Below are positions 8,456 through 18,400 of a stretch of DNA of 64,000 nt, piece after piece (within the stretch, counting starts at the first letter, position 1; each line of letters opens with the position of its first letter). The DNA comes from CAZCPB01 sp044223975 (GTDB taxonomy: Bacteria > Planctomycetota > Phycisphaerae > Phycisphaerales > UBA1924). The position numbers and the translations under genes are program-made. The stretch spans positions 186,001-250,000 of the forward strand of contig JBGALI010000001.1 in NCBI GenBank assembly GCA_044223975.1. The letters are read 5' to 3'. The notes beneath the pieces are model-generated. The model was not told the origin of the DNA. It saw only the letters and a list, made by a program, of their open reading frames with translations, and made no database searches.

Positions 8456-9643
8456 ATGGCCGGAATGAGTTTGCCTTGCGGCGCGATCGTCGCGTGGTTG
8501 GCGTCGTGCGCGGGCGCGACGATCACCAGCACGGTGGTGCCGGTGACGGGTACACGTGACCTGGTGTGGGACCAAGCTCGCGGTGTGGTCTGGTTTGGAA
8601 CGGCGGATGGCTCGCTCGGCAGCTACAGGCCTTCCACGGGAGCCGTCCTTCCGTCGATACCCAACGTAGCGGTAGACCCCAAAGGCATGGATATCACTCC
8701 GGATGGGAGCGCGATGTACATCGCCGATGCGGCGTTCAGCGGGGTTACGAATTACATCCGTCGCGTCGACCTGACGACAGGAGCCAAATCCGCGATCAAT
8801 TTCACGCGAGACGATGCGCAGGAGCGCGGCGTCTGGGATGTCTCGATCGACCAAGCCGGAATCGGCCTCGTAACGACGGTGTATGCGGGATCGGGCTTCA
8901 CACCCCCGCGGCGGCTCGACACGCATAACAACTCGCTAGCGTTTGTCCATGACGCCGCGGGAGCGAAATTCGACGTTGGCGGTGGAGCTCGAATCGGACG
9001 AACACGAGACCGCGCGGCAACGGTCATGCTGGACGTTTCGCGTAGCCATAACCTGTACACATACGACTCGGTCACCAACAAAGCGCTCTTTACCGCGTCG
9101 CTCGGATCAAACTACGCCGGCGACGGTGATCCGGTGTTCAGCCGAGACGGCAAGCTTGTTGCGGTGTACCAGAGCGGCATCCGCGTCGTCAACACCGATA
9201 CGTGGCAGGATGCTCACCAGTTCTCCGGATTCGGGCATGGGATGTGCTTCGACCCGACGCGGAACTGGTTCTGGGCCGTGGACAATGCAAACTTCGCCGG
9301 AGGCGGAATCCTCTACGCGTACGACACGATCACGTGGGCCCAAGTGTCGAGGACGCCGTTCGGGGATATCTACGGTGGAAATCCGTGGGACCTGGGACAG
9401 ATGGAAATCTCAGACGATGGATCACGCCTGTTTCTATCGACCAGCGCCGGGATGCGCGTCTTCGCGATCCCCGCGCCGGGAGCGGGTGCGATCTTCATGG
9501 CCTCGACACTGATCGCGGCGCGACGTTCGAATCGGATGGACCGCGGGGGGCACCGAGGACCTACTCTCCGACGTGCCACCGAGATCGGCCCTGCGATCTC
9601 GGTGTCTTCTCCACCTCGATCCCCACACCGCGGCACGCGGTAG
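8456..9643 (+). CDS. Secreted beta-propeller protein with PEP-CTERM-like tail
   Basis: The product is 395 residues. The ATG at 8456 has GGAGG 8 nt upstream. An N-terminal signal (residues 1-22, ending CAGA) precedes YVTN/WD-like propeller blades: 'LVWDQARGVVWFGTADGSLGSYRPSTG', 'PKGMDITPDGSAMYIADAA', 'GDPVFSRDGKLVAVYQSG', 'MEISDDGSRLFLSTSAGMRVF'. Near residue 340-360 is IPAPGAG, a hydrophobic stretch and AARRSNR, the planctomycete version of a PEP-CTERM sorting signal. Such signals normally end the protein. Here about 35 Arg/Pro-rich residues follow, encoded across a hairpin (9577-9604), which suggests the original stop codon has been lost. A surface or matrix location is inferred. Confidence 0.75.
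   Translation: MAGMSLPCGAIVAWLASCAGATITSTVVPVTGTRDLVWDQARGVVWFGTADGSLGSYRPSTGAVLPSIPNVAVDPKGMDITPDGSAMYIADAAFSGVTNYIRRVDLTTGAKSAINFTRDDAQERGVWDVSIDQAGIGLVTTVYAGSGFTPPRRLDTHNNSLAFVHDAAGAKFDVGGGARIGRTRDRAATVMLDVSRSHNLYTYDSVTNKALFTASLGSNYAGDGDPVFSRDGKLVAVYQSGIRVVNTDTWQDAHQFSGFGHGMCFDPTRNWFWAVDNANFAGGGILYAYDTITWAQVSRTPFGDIYGGNPWDLGQMEISDDGSRLFLSTSAGMRVFAIPAPGAGAIFMASTLIAARRSNRMDRGGHRGPTLRRATEIGPAISVSSPPRSPHRGTR
9577..9604. terminator. Hairpin copy 1 (CACCGAGATCG stem)
   Basis: CACCGAGATCG / CGATCTCGGTG form 11-bp arms around a GCCCTG loop. It lies inside the last 25 codons of the beta-propeller ORF, where a terminator would sit if that ORF ended at its PEP-CTERM-like signal. A CT-rich stretch (TCTTCTCCACCTC) follows. 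It shares its stem with the hairpin at 9829-9859. Confidence 0.45.
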
Positions 9644-9828
9644 TCTGCCCGCGCGGGTCCGACTCCCGTTTCGACCGTTCGCAAGCGCCCGCGTCGATGG
9701 GAAGTCCCTGGCGAAGTACGGTTTGCGACAATCTCCTGTCAGCGGTGTGTTCCCTGCCGGGCCGTTCCGCGATCTGTGATCCCTTCGCGGCCGAACTGGC
9801 AATGGAGCGGCATTTGGATCAGCCGGAG

Positions 9829-9859
9829 CACCGAGATCGGGAGGAACCCGATCTCGGTG
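9829..9859. terminator. Hairpin copy 2 (CACCGAGATCGGG stem)
   Basis: CACCGAGATCGGG and CCCGATCTCGGTG form perfect 13-bp arms around an AGGAA loop. It sits between two converging genes (stops at 9643 and 9912), so a bidirectional terminator is possible, though no T-run follows. Its stem repeats that of the hairpin 225 bases upstream. The rest of 9644-9911 shows no gene. Confidence 0.5.
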
Positions 9860-9911
9860 GCACGGGAGGTCGGTCGATCGTGGTGCCACCCGCCCGACGG
9901 CGTGACATGCA

Positions 9912-10382
9912 TCACTGTGCTGGACTTATGGGGACACATCGCGAACCCATCAGCATCACATGCCAAACCACGTAAAGCGCTGCCCCTGCCGTCAGTAGCC
10001 TGAACTGGGCGTTCGCCCAGAATTTAGCCCTGGCTGACTGCTCCTCCGCGAGCCGCTTTGCCACGTCAGCCGCGTGCGTGACTTGCTGAGGGCTGGTCCC
10101 AAACTCCGGTCGCATGCCGCCTTCAACTTCGAGCAAGCCCACGTTCGTGTGAATTGCCGCTTGGAGCCAGTCTTGCCGCCTGCAGCCGGAATAGATGCTC
10201 CCCGTCCAAGCTACTACAGCTAGAGCAAGTGGAATTTGATTCCAGTAAAGTGCGGCAGTTTCCGTACGGTGAAGCGATAGGGCTATCGCGCCGGCGGCGA
10301 TAGCCATGAGGAAGTAGTCGTACCTGTCTTGCAGGCGTCGAAGCTGATCGGATAGGAAAAGTCGGGGATCCTTCTCCGCCAT
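9912..10382 (-). CDS. Hypothetical membrane protein (156 aa)
   Basis: The ATG at 10382 is preceded by GAGGTGA at good spacing. After a basic, helical start (LSDQLRRLQDRYDYFLM) there are two adjacent hydrophobic helices (about residues 24-38 and 48-66), a soluble helical loop with Glu/Ala/Lys (about 80-118), and a third hydrophobic segment near the end (LLTAGAALYVVWHVMLMG). Family not recognised. GC is visibly lower here than in the neighbours, with several A/T-ending codons, so recent acquisition is possible. It converges with the beta-propeller gene. Confidence 0.65.
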   Translation of the reverse strand: MAEKDPRLFLSDQLRRLQDRYDYFLMAIAAGAIALSLHRTETAALYWNQIPLALAVVAWTGSIYSGCRRQDWLQAAIHTNVGLLEVEGGMRPEFGTSPQQVTHAADVAKRLAEEQSARAKFWANAQFRLLTAGAALYVVWHVMLMGSRCVPISPAQ

Positions 10383-10430
10383 TGTTTATCACCTCGTGCA
10401 CTCGGGATAACGCCGTAGTACTTTACCCTC

Positions 10431-12107
<1,677 letters not shown>

Positions 12108-12227
12108 GCCCGCAGTGTAAGTCGGCGCGGCAAACCGGGTCGAACCGCCGGGAGCCTCCCCCGAGGGATCACCGGATTCCCCGGCAAATCCAGGTCTGCC
12201 GCGGATTTGGGCTAGGTCAGAACAGCT

Positions 12228-12917
12228 CTAGAACCCCACGCCGATCGAGAAGACGAACGAGGCCTGGTCTTCGTTGAGCTTGAAGACGTAGAACGCAAGG
12301 TCGACCTTTTCGACCACGAACCCGACGAAGACGCCGGGCTCAAACTCGCGGTCGGATTTGTAGACCTTGGTGCGCTGGGCCGCGAGGCCGAAGTTGAACC
12401 ACTCCAAGGGCGAGTACGTGAGCTGCGACCAGTTGTAGAAGTAGTCGCTGCTGCGCGTGCTGTCGCTGAGGTCAAAGAGGTACTCGCCGGTGGCGGTGAA
12501 CTCGAAGTCCTTGTACGCCAGCGTGAGCTCGTACCCGGGCGCGATGCCGTTCTCGCTGCCGAAGAAGCCGCCGACGATGGGCGTGAGCTGGAACGTGAAC
12601 TCGTCGCCGGCCTTGAAGTTGTAGCCGACGAAGAGCGTGGCGGTGTCGAGTGCCGCGTCGTTGTAGCGGAACTCAAAGTGCAACCAGTCCTTGTCGGCGG
12701 TGACGGTGGGGGAGATGTAGTCGCGCTGGTCGGGGATGAAAAAGAAGTCGGCCGAGGCGTTGAAAGACCACTTCGGCTCGGCGGGCGAGTCGACGGACGG
12801 CGAGCCGGGGTCCGCGGGCGCAGGCGGCGTGGTAGGCGCGGTGTCGGTGACGACCTGCCCGAGCGCAGCGCCGGTGGTGAGGATCAGTGCGAGTGCGCCC
12901 GCGGCCCGGGTGTGCAT
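12228..12917 (-). CDS. Putative outer-membrane beta-barrel protein
   Basis: The product is 229 residues from the ATG at 12917, with GGAG 11 nt upstream. A signal peptide (residues 1-20, ending ALGQ) is followed by a Thr/Pro-rich linker. Then come alternating amphipathic strands rich in aromatic residues: 'WSFNASADFFFIP', 'DWLHFEFRYND', 'TATLFVGYNFKAG', 'EFTFQLTPIVGGFFG', 'FEFTATGEYLFDL', 'FNFGLAAQRTKVY'. The chain ends in GVGF, with terminal Phe as in many outer-membrane barrels. It starts 7 nt after the antiporter stop and is probably the last gene of the operon. Cargo unknown. Confidence 0.75.
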   Translation of the reverse strand: MHTRAAGALALILTTGAALGQVVTDTAPTTPPAPADPGSPSVDSPAEPKWSFNASADFFFIPDQRDYISPTVTADKDWLHFEFRYNDAALDTATLFVGYNFKAGDEFTFQLTPIVGGFFGSENGIAPGYELTLAYKDFEFTATGEYLFDLSDSTRSSDYFYNWSQLTYSPLEWFNFGLAAQRTKVYKSDREFEPGVFVGFVVEKVDLAFYVFKLNEDQASFVFSIGVGF

Positions 12918-12924
12918 GAGAGAA

Positions 12925-14181
12925 TCAGCTCCGTGCGGCGTGAGTGCCATGCTGCGCGGACGTTTCGAGCAGCTCGGGCGCCCCGGGGTCCAGCCGTTTG
13001 ACCCGTGCAGCGTAGAGCCTGATCCCGGGCATCGCCGAGAGGCCGTGGGCGAGAATGCTCAGCAGCACCGTCGCCATCACGGCAAGCCTGATGGTGGATT
13101 CAACCGGAGAGTTGGTCCGGTGCTCGAGGTAGACCAGCCCGAGCACGATGGAGGCCAGGCCGCGCGGCCCGAACCAGCCCATGAAAAGGACCGTTGCCGC
13201 GCTCAGGCGCGTCCCGATGAGCGCGATCGCGACCGGGAGCATGCGGATGACGGTCAGGCTGAGGACCGCGTAGAGGAGGTGCGACCACTCGAACAGCCGC
13301 CAGTCACGCGCGACCACGAGGCCGAAGAGGAAGAAGACCGACAGGTTGATGAGCTGGCCCCATTGCTCGGTGAACTCGACGCTGTGCTTGCCGGCCTGCT
13401 TGAAGCCGACCTGCACCGCCAGCCCGGCCACGAACGCCGCGATGAACATGCTGGCGCCGACGGGGTCGGAAAGGAGCATGCACAGGAGCGCGACCGCGAC
13501 GACCCCAAGCTGCTGGAGCGGCTCGGCCATCCACTTGCGGCGGTGCGCCACGCCGAGCAGCCACCCTCCGATCAGCCCGACCGCCGCGCCGATCAGCGTC
13601 CCAAGCCCGAGCTGCTCGCCGATGTACCGGACCAGGCGCGCGCCCCGCTCGGCATCGTCGCCGTGCGGCCACGCGAGGAAGAAGAGAAGGAACGGGACCG
13701 AGAGCCCGTCGTTGAGCCCGGCTTCGACGTTGAGCGCCTGGCGGACGCGCATGGGCACGAGCGGGCTGGTCACGATGATCTGCCCCAGACCCGCGTCGGT
13801 GGGCGCCAGGATCGCGCCCAGGATCCCCGCCTCCCAGACCGTGAGCTTGCGGAAGACGACGAGCGCGCCGAGCGTTCCCAGCAGCAGCGTCAGGAGCATC
13901 CCCGTGCTGAGCAGGCGTGCCGGGAGGCTGCGGATGCTCTTGAGAACGTGGAGGTTGGTGCGGCTGGCGTCAGTGAACAGAAGCAGCACAAGGCCGATCT
14001 CGGCCAGGTGCAGGAAGATGTCGCGCTTGCTGCTGGGGTCGTGGATCGCTGGCAGGAACATGAAAGCGAGGAAGCCGGCGCCCGTGAACAGGATCGGCGG
14101 CGTGATCACGGTTCGCCCGAGGCGCTCGGACACGAGGCTGTAGACAAAGACAAGGGCGATGAACGTGACGATGGCAGTCAT
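12925..14181 (-). CDS. Cation:proton antiporter (CPA1/NhaP-like)
   Basis: The product is 418 residues, starting at the ATG at 14181; the ORF extension to 14313 overlaps the upstream gene and is not membrane-like. There are 11-12 hydrophobic helices. The core has the antiporter features 'GAILAPTDAGLGQ' (the TD pair of the unwound helix) and 'NVEAGLNDGLSVPFLLFF' (the N-D-G motif of CPA1 exchangers), with 'MGWFGPRGLASIVLGL' near the end. It is expected to exchange Na+ or K+ for H+ in the inner membrane. Gaps of 16 nt upstream and 7 nt downstream place it in one transcript with the VIT-like and beta-barrel genes. Confidence 0.88.
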   Translation of the reverse strand: MTAIVTFIALVFVYSLVSERLGRTVITPPILFTGAGFLAFMFLPAIHDPSSKRDIFLHLAEIGLVLLLFTDASRTNLHVLKSIRSLPARLLSTGMLLTLLLGTLGALVVFRKLTVWEAGILGAILAPTDAGLGQIIVTSPLVPMRVRQALNVEAGLNDGLSVPFLLFFLAWPHGDDAERGARLVRYIGEQLGLGTLIGAAVGLIGGWLLGVAHRRKWMAEPLQQLGVVAVALLCMLLSDPVGASMFIAAFVAGLAVQVGFKQAGKHSVEFTEQWGQLINLSVFFLFGLVVARDWRLFEWSHLLYAVLSLTVIRMLPVAIALIGTRLSAATVLFMGWFGPRGLASIVLGLVYLEHRTNSPVESTIRLAVMATVLLSILAHGLSAMPGIRLYAARVKRLDPGAPELLETSAQHGTHAARS

Positions 14182-14197
14182 GGTGCGGTGCTCGAGT

Positions 14198-14881
14198 TCA
14201 TCCTCCCAGAAGCACGGCCACGCCGACGAGCGCGAGCCCGATGGCGACCATCGCCAGGCCGGCGAGGAGGCGGTTGGTCTCGTTGTACTGGGCCCACTTC
14301 TGGCCGACCGCAAAGAGCATGGCGATCAGGAGCCAGTTCGACACGCGCAGCGCGGTTCCGGGGGTCGAGAAGATGAGGAACGGGATTGCCGCGGGGAGGC
14401 ACGAGACAAAGACGAGCCAGAAGCACGCGATCGCGCCGTACACGTCGTCCCTGGTGATGCGGGTCTTGGTCGGCTCGGCGTGCGACAGTCGTTCGAGGAT
14501 CGACGGGTAAAGCGTCTCGCGGGCGTCCGCCGAGGCGAGGCTCCTGAGCCTGGGTTCCAACTCGCGGCGGACGATGCCGAGCGCTGCTCCCGCGTCGGGC
14601 GCCCGGCGTATCGCGCGGATCAGCCGGGACTCCTCGCTGCGCACGGTGATGCAGTTCATGATGTACATCACGCCGTCGATGATGCCCCAGGCGATATTGC
14701 AGCCCAGTGCCGAGTACAGCAGGCTTCGCACCCCGCCGCCCTCTTCCCCGCCCGAGACGGTCACGCCGGCCGTGAGCGTGACGCACAGCACCATGATTAG
14801 CCCGAAGAGGACCTCGCCCAGCCGACTGGCCGGGTCGAGGTACCTTTGTACGAACCTCTCTCGGTCGGGTTCTTTGGCCAT
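14198..14881 (-). CDS. Integral membrane protein, VIT1/CCC1-like (tentative)
   Basis: The product is 227 residues from the ATG at 14881; the longer ORF to 15028 adds an Arg/Gly/Pro-rich, non-coding-looking stretch. Helix 1 'LGEVLFGLIMVLCVTLTAGV' and helix 2 'GCNIAWGIIDGVMYIMNCI' resemble the first two helices of VIT1/CCC1-type transporters. A cytosolic stretch follows (residues about 85-135) with paired Arg/Glu, then three helices at the end. The metal-binding Glu cluster of true ferrous-iron transporters is not obvious, so substrate is not assigned. First gene of the membrane operon. Confidence 0.6.
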   Translation of the reverse strand: MAKEPDRERFVQRYLDPASRLGEVLFGLIMVLCVTLTAGVTVSGGEEGGGVRSLLYSALGCNIAWGIIDGVMYIMNCITVRSEESRLIRAIRRAPDAGAALGIVRRELEPRLRSLASADARETLYPSILERLSHAEPTKTRITRDDVYGAIACFWLVFVSCLPAAIPFLIFSTPGTALRVSNWLLIAMLFAVGQKWAQYNETNRLLAGLAMVAIGLALVGVAVLLGG

Positions 14882-15033
14882 GGTTGCGCCCGCGGCCGAG
14901 CCACCCGTGCGGCCCGGTCTGATCGGGGAACCTATGAGCATACCGGGTCCGGTCGTTCGAGCGCGAGCGCCGACAGCCCGGGTTTTCCAGAGCACCGGCG
15001 GCACCGCGGAAGCGGACCGGAGATCCACCCCGG

Positions 15034-16491
15034 TCAGACGCTGATGTTGGCGAACGGATCGGCCGAGCCGATGGTGGACGCGACGGTGCCGTTGCCTGAC
15101 ATGCCGCTGACGGCGATGGTGGTACAGTTGATGACGGGCCCGTAGGCGCAGTTGGAGAAGAAGTTCCAGTTAACGACGTTCTCGGCGCAGGAGTTCCGGG
15201 TGATCATGTTGCGGTTGGCATTGACGTGGATGCCGTAGCCGTTGTTGCCGACGCAATGGTTCGACTCGATGCGACCGGAGGTGCCGGTGACGATAATGCC
15301 CGCGGCGCCGGTGCCGGCGGAGCTGTTGGACTGACAGTGGTTCTCGCGGATGTAGCAGCGGGCCTGGGCGTTGATGCCGTGGACCGTGTTGGAGCGGGTG
15401 ACGCAGCGGGCGATGGTGCTGCCGGTGCCCACCGACGCGTCGATGCCCGAACCGGTGTTGAACGTCGCGACCGAGTCGGTGATCGAGCAGCCGGTGGCGA
15501 CTCTGAATCCGAACCCCGTGTTGCTCCCCGCGGAGCAGCGCGCGATGAGCGCGCCCTCCCACACGTCGACGCCGCCCCCGGAATTGGAGAAGGCGATGCA
15601 GTGCCGGACGAGGGAGGCGAACGAGCCGGCGATGCCGGTCCCCGTGTTCGTGTTGGCGGTGCAGGAGTCGGCAAGGCCGCTGTGCTGCATGGAGATGCCG
15701 ACGCCGCCGTTGTTGGTGGCGGAGCTGTCGATGACGGAGGAAGTCGGTCCGACGGTGATGCCGTTGCCGGTGTTCTGGGAGGCGTGGCAGTTCACGAGCA
15801 GGGCGCCGCTGCCGGCATAAATACCGTATCCCTTGTTGGACTCGGCGAGGCAGTCGAAGAACGAGCTGTCCGGCCCGGCGAGGATTCCCCCCGGGTTGGT
15901 GGTCGTCGTCGTCGCGTTCGCAACGGCGATCACGCGCTCGAGTCGGCAGCTGGCCCCGGTGATGATGCCGAAGCCGCCGTTGTTGCGGAGAGTGAGGTCG
16001 GTGAAGCGGAGCTTGTCACCGAACATGTAGACGGCGCTGTAGGCCATCTTCTCGATGATGCCGTTGCGGATGGTCGCGTGAACGGCGTCGCCGGAATTGT
16101 CCTGGATGCCGTAGGTGTTGGCGGCGTTGTTGCCGGACACGGTGAAGCCGCGGAGGTCCAGGGTGACGTCGGGTGCGGCGATCCGGATGGCGGTCTTGTT
16201 GGCCGGGACGGCGATGTTCCCTGTGAGGTAGTACGAGCCCGGCTGCGAGATGATGTAGAGCGTGAAGGCGTCACCGGGCGTGGTCGACGCGCTGACCGCG
16301 GTACGCGGCTCAAGGTCGGCCAGGGGCTTGGAAGTCGGGGCGATCGGACCGGCGGGCGGATCGAGCGGGCCGGCGGCCGCTCGTCCGCCGACCAGCGCCA
16401 GCCCGGCCGCGCCGAAGAGGCCGCCGATGACGGCGCGCCTGGGGAGGAAATCGGACCCGTGGTGGAGTGGGGAGCGGATGGTGGTGGTCAT
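15034..16491 (-). CDS. Exported right-handed parallel beta-helix protein, paralogue A
   Basis: The product is 485 residues. The N-terminus has twin Arg followed by a hydrophobic core (LPRRAVIGGLFGAAGLAL), like a Tat or lipobox-free Sec signal. After a linker (GPLDPPAGPI) comes a conserved entry strand 'ISQPGSYYLTGNIAVPANKTAIRIAA'. Next are about 13 short coils rich in Asn, Gly, Ser, Cys and Val (C-x-A-x-x-N-x-G-x-G-I), the pattern of a right-handed parallel beta-helix of the pectate-lyase/NosD type. No catalytic residues of a known lyase are evident. It ends with a GSADPFANISV tail. It is a tandem paralogue of the gene starting at 17991, 21 nt away. Confidence 0.82.
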   Translation of the reverse strand: MTTTIRSPLHHGSDFLPRRAVIGGLFGAAGLALVGGRAAAGPLDPPAGPIAPTSKPLADLEPRTAVSASTTPGDAFTLYIISQPGSYYLTGNIAVPANKTAIRIAAPDVTLDLRGFTVSGNNAANTYGIQDNSGDAVHATIRNGIIEKMAYSAVYMFGDKLRFTDLTLRNNGGFGIITGASCRLERVIAVANATTTTTNPGGILAGPDSSFFDCLAESNKGYGIYAGSGALLVNCHASQNTGNGITVGPTSSVIDSSATNNGGVGISMQHSGLADSCTANTNTGTGIAGSFASLVRHCIAFSNSGGGVDVWEGALIARCSAGSNTGFGFRVATGCSITDSVATFNTGSGIDASVGTGSTIARCVTRSNTVHGINAQARCYIRENHCQSNSSAGTGAAGIIVTGTSGRIESNHCVGNNGYGIHVNANRNMITRNSCAENVVNWNFFSNCAYGPVINCTTIAVSGMSGNGTVASTIGSADPFANISV

Positions 16492-16512
16492 GGCGGGCTC
16501 GCGTGCGCGGGA

Positions 16513-17991
16513 TCAGAGGCTGAAGTTGGCGTGGAAGTCGGTGCTGGCCATGGTCGAGGCGACGGTCCCGTTGCCCGACATGCCGCTGACGGCGGGGTTG
16601 GTGCGGTCGACCACGGGGCCATAGGGACAATTGAAGTAGATGGACCAGTTGATGACGTTGGAGGAGCATGTGTTGCGGACGATCAGGTTGTAGGCGGCGA
16701 CGACCTGGATGCCGAAGTTGGTGCCGCCGCCGCAGAGATTGCCCTCGATGCGGTTCGAGGCGCCCGCGACCTGGATGCCGGTGATGTTGTCGGAGCAGTT
16801 GTTCTCAACGACCGAGCAACTGCCCGCGACGGCGATGCCCAGGATTGCGTTGCGGCGGGAGGTGCACCCCTCGATGCGGGAGCTCTGAGAGGCGCTAATG
16901 CCATGACCGGCGTTGTTGTACGCGGTCGAGTCGGTCAGGTTCGAGGATGCACCCAGGTCGTAGCCGTGGGCGGAATTGCCGGCACTGATGCTAAGGGCGG
17001 AGGTGCACTCGGTGACGGTGCTGGCGCCGGCGGAGATCCCGTGCGCGCCGTTGGAGCGGGCCGCGCAGCCCTCGACCGAAGCGCTCGAGACGTAGATGCC
17101 GCGGAGCGTGTTGTCGCTGGAATTGCAGGACCCGACGACGCTTGCGCTGACAATGCCGTGTCCGCCGTTGTCGTAGGCGATGCAGCGGAGAACCTTGCCG
17201 TAGCTGAAGCCTTCGATGCCGTTGCCCGTGTTCTGGGAAGCGATGCAGGATTCGACGAGCGCGTCGGTGCCGACCACGATGCCCACGCCGGTGTTGCCCT
17301 TGGCGGTGCACCGAAGGATCTGGGAGGCATCGCCGCTGCGGATACCGGCGGCGCCCGCACCCTGCGTGGCGGCGTTGACATCGGCGCGGACGCCCGTGAT
17401 GCGTGCCGCGTGGCCGGTCAGAACGCCGGTGCCGGCGTTGTCGTGCACGCGCAGTTCGTCGATGAGGCTCCGCCGGGTGGCGCCCAGGTTCACGCCGATA
17501 CCGGACATGGCGCGGATCACCCCGTCGTGCACGGAGATGTCCGTGAGCGCGACCCCCGAGTCGGTGATGCCCGAGGTTCCGGCCGCGGCATTGCCGGACA
17601 GAACAAATCCGTTCAGATCAACGCGCACGTCGGACGCGGCCACGCGGATGCCGGCCTTGCCTGCCGGTACGGTAAGGTTTGCGGTGAGGTAGTACGAGCC
17701 CGGCTGGGAGATGACGAAGACGGCGGTGGCGTCGCCCGGAGTGTTGGCGGCGTTGATGGCGGTGCGGGGCTCGATCTCGGACAGGGGCTTGGTGCTCGCG
17801 GTGATCGGGCCCGGCGGGGGATCGAGCGGTCCGGCGAAGGCGCGGCTGGCGAGCAGGGCGATTCCGGCGGCGCCGGCGATCCCGGTTACGAGGCGACGGT
17901 TGAGTTCGGCGTCGGCGCGCGTGGGGCCGGCGATTTCTCTCGGAGAATCGACGGGTTCAGCGGCCGGGATCGAGGTGATCAGCGCGTTCAT
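16513..17991 (-). CDS. Exported right-handed parallel beta-helix protein, paralogue B
   Basis: The product is 492 residues from the ATG at 17991, with GGCGGAG upstream; the ORF is open to 18051 but the extra residues are unconvincing. The signal (RRLVTGIAGAAGIALLASRAFA, residues about 33-54) lies further in than usual, after a 30-residue Pro/Glu-rich leader. The remainder aligns with paralogue A: GPLDPPPGPI, SQPGSYYLTANLTVPAGKAGIR, 'VSGMSGNGTVAST' and a short 'DFHANFSL' end. The body is a series of N-x-G-x-G-I beta-helix coils. A structural or glycan-acting surface protein is inferred. Tandem duplication of one ancestral gene explains the pair. Confidence 0.82.
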   Translation of the reverse strand: MNALITSIPAAEPVDSPREIAGPTRADAELNRRLVTGIAGAAGIALLASRAFAGPLDPPPGPITASTKPLSEIEPRTAINAANTPGDATAVFVISQPGSYYLTANLTVPAGKAGIRVAASDVRVDLNGFVLSGNAAAGTSGITDSGVALTDISVHDGVIRAMSGIGVNLGATRRSLIDELRVHDNAGTGVLTGHAARITGVRADVNAATQGAGAAGIRSGDASQILRCTAKGNTGVGIVVGTDALVESCIASQNTGNGIEGFSYGKVLRCIAYDNGGHGIVSASVVGSCNSSDNTLRGIYVSSASVEGCAARSNGAHGISAGASTVTECTSALSISAGNSAHGYDLGASSNLTDSTAYNNAGHGISASQSSRIEGCTSRRNAILGIAVAGSCSVVENNCSDNITGIQVAGASNRIEGNLCGGGTNFGIQVVAAYNLIVRNTCSSNVINWSIYFNCPYGPVVDRTNPAVSGMSGNGTVASTMASTDFHANFSL

Positions 17992-18205
17992 GATGGCGTC
18001 TCCGCCGAAAGGGACGATGGGCAGTCCCCATGAAGAGGCGACAAACGCCAAACGTCAACGCACCTCCACGGAGCAGAATGGGGCTTGGAACCGTATTTTC
18101 ATGAGGGGCACGGCGCGCGGGGCGTCCGGGTCGTTTGACGACGTCTAACGGCGGGTGAGGCACGCACTGGCCGGGCGCTCGGTGTAGAGGGCCGCGCCAG
18201 AGCCT

Positions 18206-18239
18206 CAAAACGAAAACACCCCCATGCCGTGGGGGTGTT
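18206..18239 (-). terminator. Rho-independent terminator for tRNA-Ser(CGA)
   Basis: On the minus strand, AACACCCCCA and TGGGGGTGTT form a 10-bp stem (18215-18239) around a 5-nt loop. It is followed by TTTTCGTTTT (18205-18214). It lies 10 nt downstream of the tRNA 3' end. Confidence 0.85.
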
Positions 18240-18249
18240 CTGCGCGAAG

Positions 18250-18337
18250 CGGAGAGGGGGAGATTCGAACTCCCGATACGACAATGCCGTATTCTGGTTT
18301 TCGAAACCAGCCCATTCAGCCGCTCTGGCACCTCTCC
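18250..18337 (-). tRNA. tRNA-Ser (anticodon CGA)
   Basis: On the minus strand this is an 88-nt class II tRNA. The acceptor stem is GGAGAGG/CCTCTCC with discriminator G. The D-arm is followed by the anticodon stem CTGGT/ACCAG with loop TTCGAAA, giving anticodon CGA, which reads UCG. It has a long variable arm (ATACGGCATTGTCGTAT region) and a T-loop GTTCGAATC. CCA is not encoded. A strong terminator follows. Confidence 0.95.
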
Positions 18338-18400
18338 GAATGGGGGACAGCAATCGTTGGTCGCGGTCGAGGGAGGGTCAACCCGCGGGTGCCCAATCGG

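Noticed and set aside
7858..9643. Defence island around the Imm11-like and wHTH-like genes
   Set aside because: No nuclease, methylase, helicase or toxin gene is present in the surrounding 5 kb.
15226..18033. 935-codon open frame on the plus strand opposite the two beta-helix genes
   Set aside because: Ala/Gly/Asp/Val-only composition and exact antisense position to genes with signal peptides and conserved motifs; a shadow of high GC.
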